NCBI GenBank assembly: GCA_964495345.1
Contig: CAZBVV010000002.1
Coordinates: forward strand, 1-49,165
Reading direction: 5' to 3'
DNA length: 49,165 bases
Source of the DNA: UBA1081 sp964495345
GTDB taxonomy: Bacteria; Bacillota; Clostridia; Oscillospirales; Acutalibacteraceae
Positions within the stretch are counted from its first letter, which is position 1; each line of letters starts with the position of its first letter. The position numbers were made by a program, and so were the translations under genes. Positions 49,017 to 49,165 of this stretch are shown here, piece by piece. The notes beneath the pieces are model-generated. The model ran no database searches and had not been told where the DNA came from. It worked only from the letters and a program-made list of their open reading frames with translations.

Positions 49017-49165
49017 TCACTTTGTTTTCTCAAACAGAATGTTTGAGTTGCCGCCGAATTTAGTAATTTCATTAATACTGCAACCAAGCTCACGGGCAAG
49101 AATCTCAACAACCTTTGAGCCGCAGAAACCGCCCTGACATCTGCCCATACCTGCTCTTGTTCTTC
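49017..49165 (-). CDS. GlpA-like FAD-dependent dehydrogenase, C-terminal end only
   Basis: Only the last 49 or so codons are in the window, reading RTRAGMGRCQGGFCGSKVVEILARELG and ending NSNILFEKTK. The C-x-G-G-x-C arrangement is the C-terminal BFD-like [2Fe-2S] domain of GlpA-type anaerobic glycerol-3-phosphate dehydrogenases. Its stop TGA (49017-49019) merges with the ribosome site of the next gene, 11 bp before its ATG, so the three genes are one operon. The N-terminal part lies beyond the right edge. Confidence 0.82.
   Translation of the reverse strand, partial: RTRAGMGRCQGGFCGSKVVEILARELGCSINEITKFGGNSNILFEKTK

Noticed and set aside
1..49165. Toxin-antitoxin, phage-defence, CRISPR, integrative element or biosynthetic cluster
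   Set aside because: No integrase, transposase, restriction, Cas, toxin or megasynthase gene was recognised. Gene order and composition are those of core chromosome.

Overview
The window reads as chromosomal core DNA of a low-to-moderate GC, anaerobic, endospore-lineage Firmicute of the class Clostridia, most like a gut Oscillospiraceae/Ruminococcaceae member. The reasons are a SpoIIR homologue, strong AGGAGG-type ribosome sites, consensus sigma-A promoters, a stand-alone ECF transporter module followed by truA, a yceD-rpmF pair, an anaerobic GlpA-like/DUF1667 operon at the right end, and GH38 and GH29 glycosidases suited to host glycans. No rRNA, tRNA, CRISPR, prophage or insertion sequence was recognised. 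No gene-free stretch exceeds about 250 bases.

Layout. 1-5.4 kb: partial MerR regulator with a 19-bp-spacer MerR-type promoter, an alpha-mannosidase/MscS operon, and a divergent HAD phosphatase whose promoter abuts its start codon. 5.4-10.3 kb: spoIIR, ispE, a PHP-family phosphatase, murC and an exported metallophosphoesterase. 10.3-15 kb: a large sensor kinase with its OmpR-type regulator, and mtaB. 15-20.4 kb: a DacF-type carboxypeptidase, pgi, a small orphan P-loop protein, yceD-rpmF and der. 20.4-22.7 kb: esterase and Eis-like acetyltransferase on the minus strand. 22.8-36.95 kb: a long plus-strand housekeeping series (ruvCAB, glmM, rRNA-type methyltransferase, ecfA1A2T, truA, DUF5711 protein, cvpA, pgsA, a DUF2156-GNAT fusion, a DJ-1 family protein, mltG). 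36.95-42.7 kb: four exported or membrane-anchored proteins (EEP-fold protein, GH25 lysozyme, unknown anchored protein, LCAT-like lipase). 42.7-49.2 kb: aldo/keto reductase, tcdA, a COG2509-type flavoprotein, a short palindromic repeat, GH29 fucosidase, and the GlpA-like/FAD/DUF1667 operon cut by the right edge.

How the genes work together. Envelope biogenesis dominates: GlmM (aminosugar entry), MurC, MltG and the DacF-type enzyme act on peptidoglycan; PgsA makes the anionic phospholipid precursor; IspE makes isoprenoid precursors; GH25, EEP-fold and lipase proteins act outside the cell. MtaB and TcdA both modify t6A37 in tRNA. EcfA1A2T is a shared engine for vitamin/metal uptake whose substrate subunits lie elsewhere.

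Most worth a second look: an exported EEP-fold protein with two expected catalytic residues replaced; a hydrophobic amphipathic C-terminal tail shared with the nearby secreted lipase; a ribosome-binding site about 45 bases from the cvpA start but bridged by a perfect 9-bp stem; a predicted leaderless HAD gene; a perfect inverted repeat over the yceD promoter; and a MITE-like palindrome at 45.8 kb. The window is otherwise mostly ordinary housekeeping sequence, and no complete new multi-gene system can be demonstrated from it.
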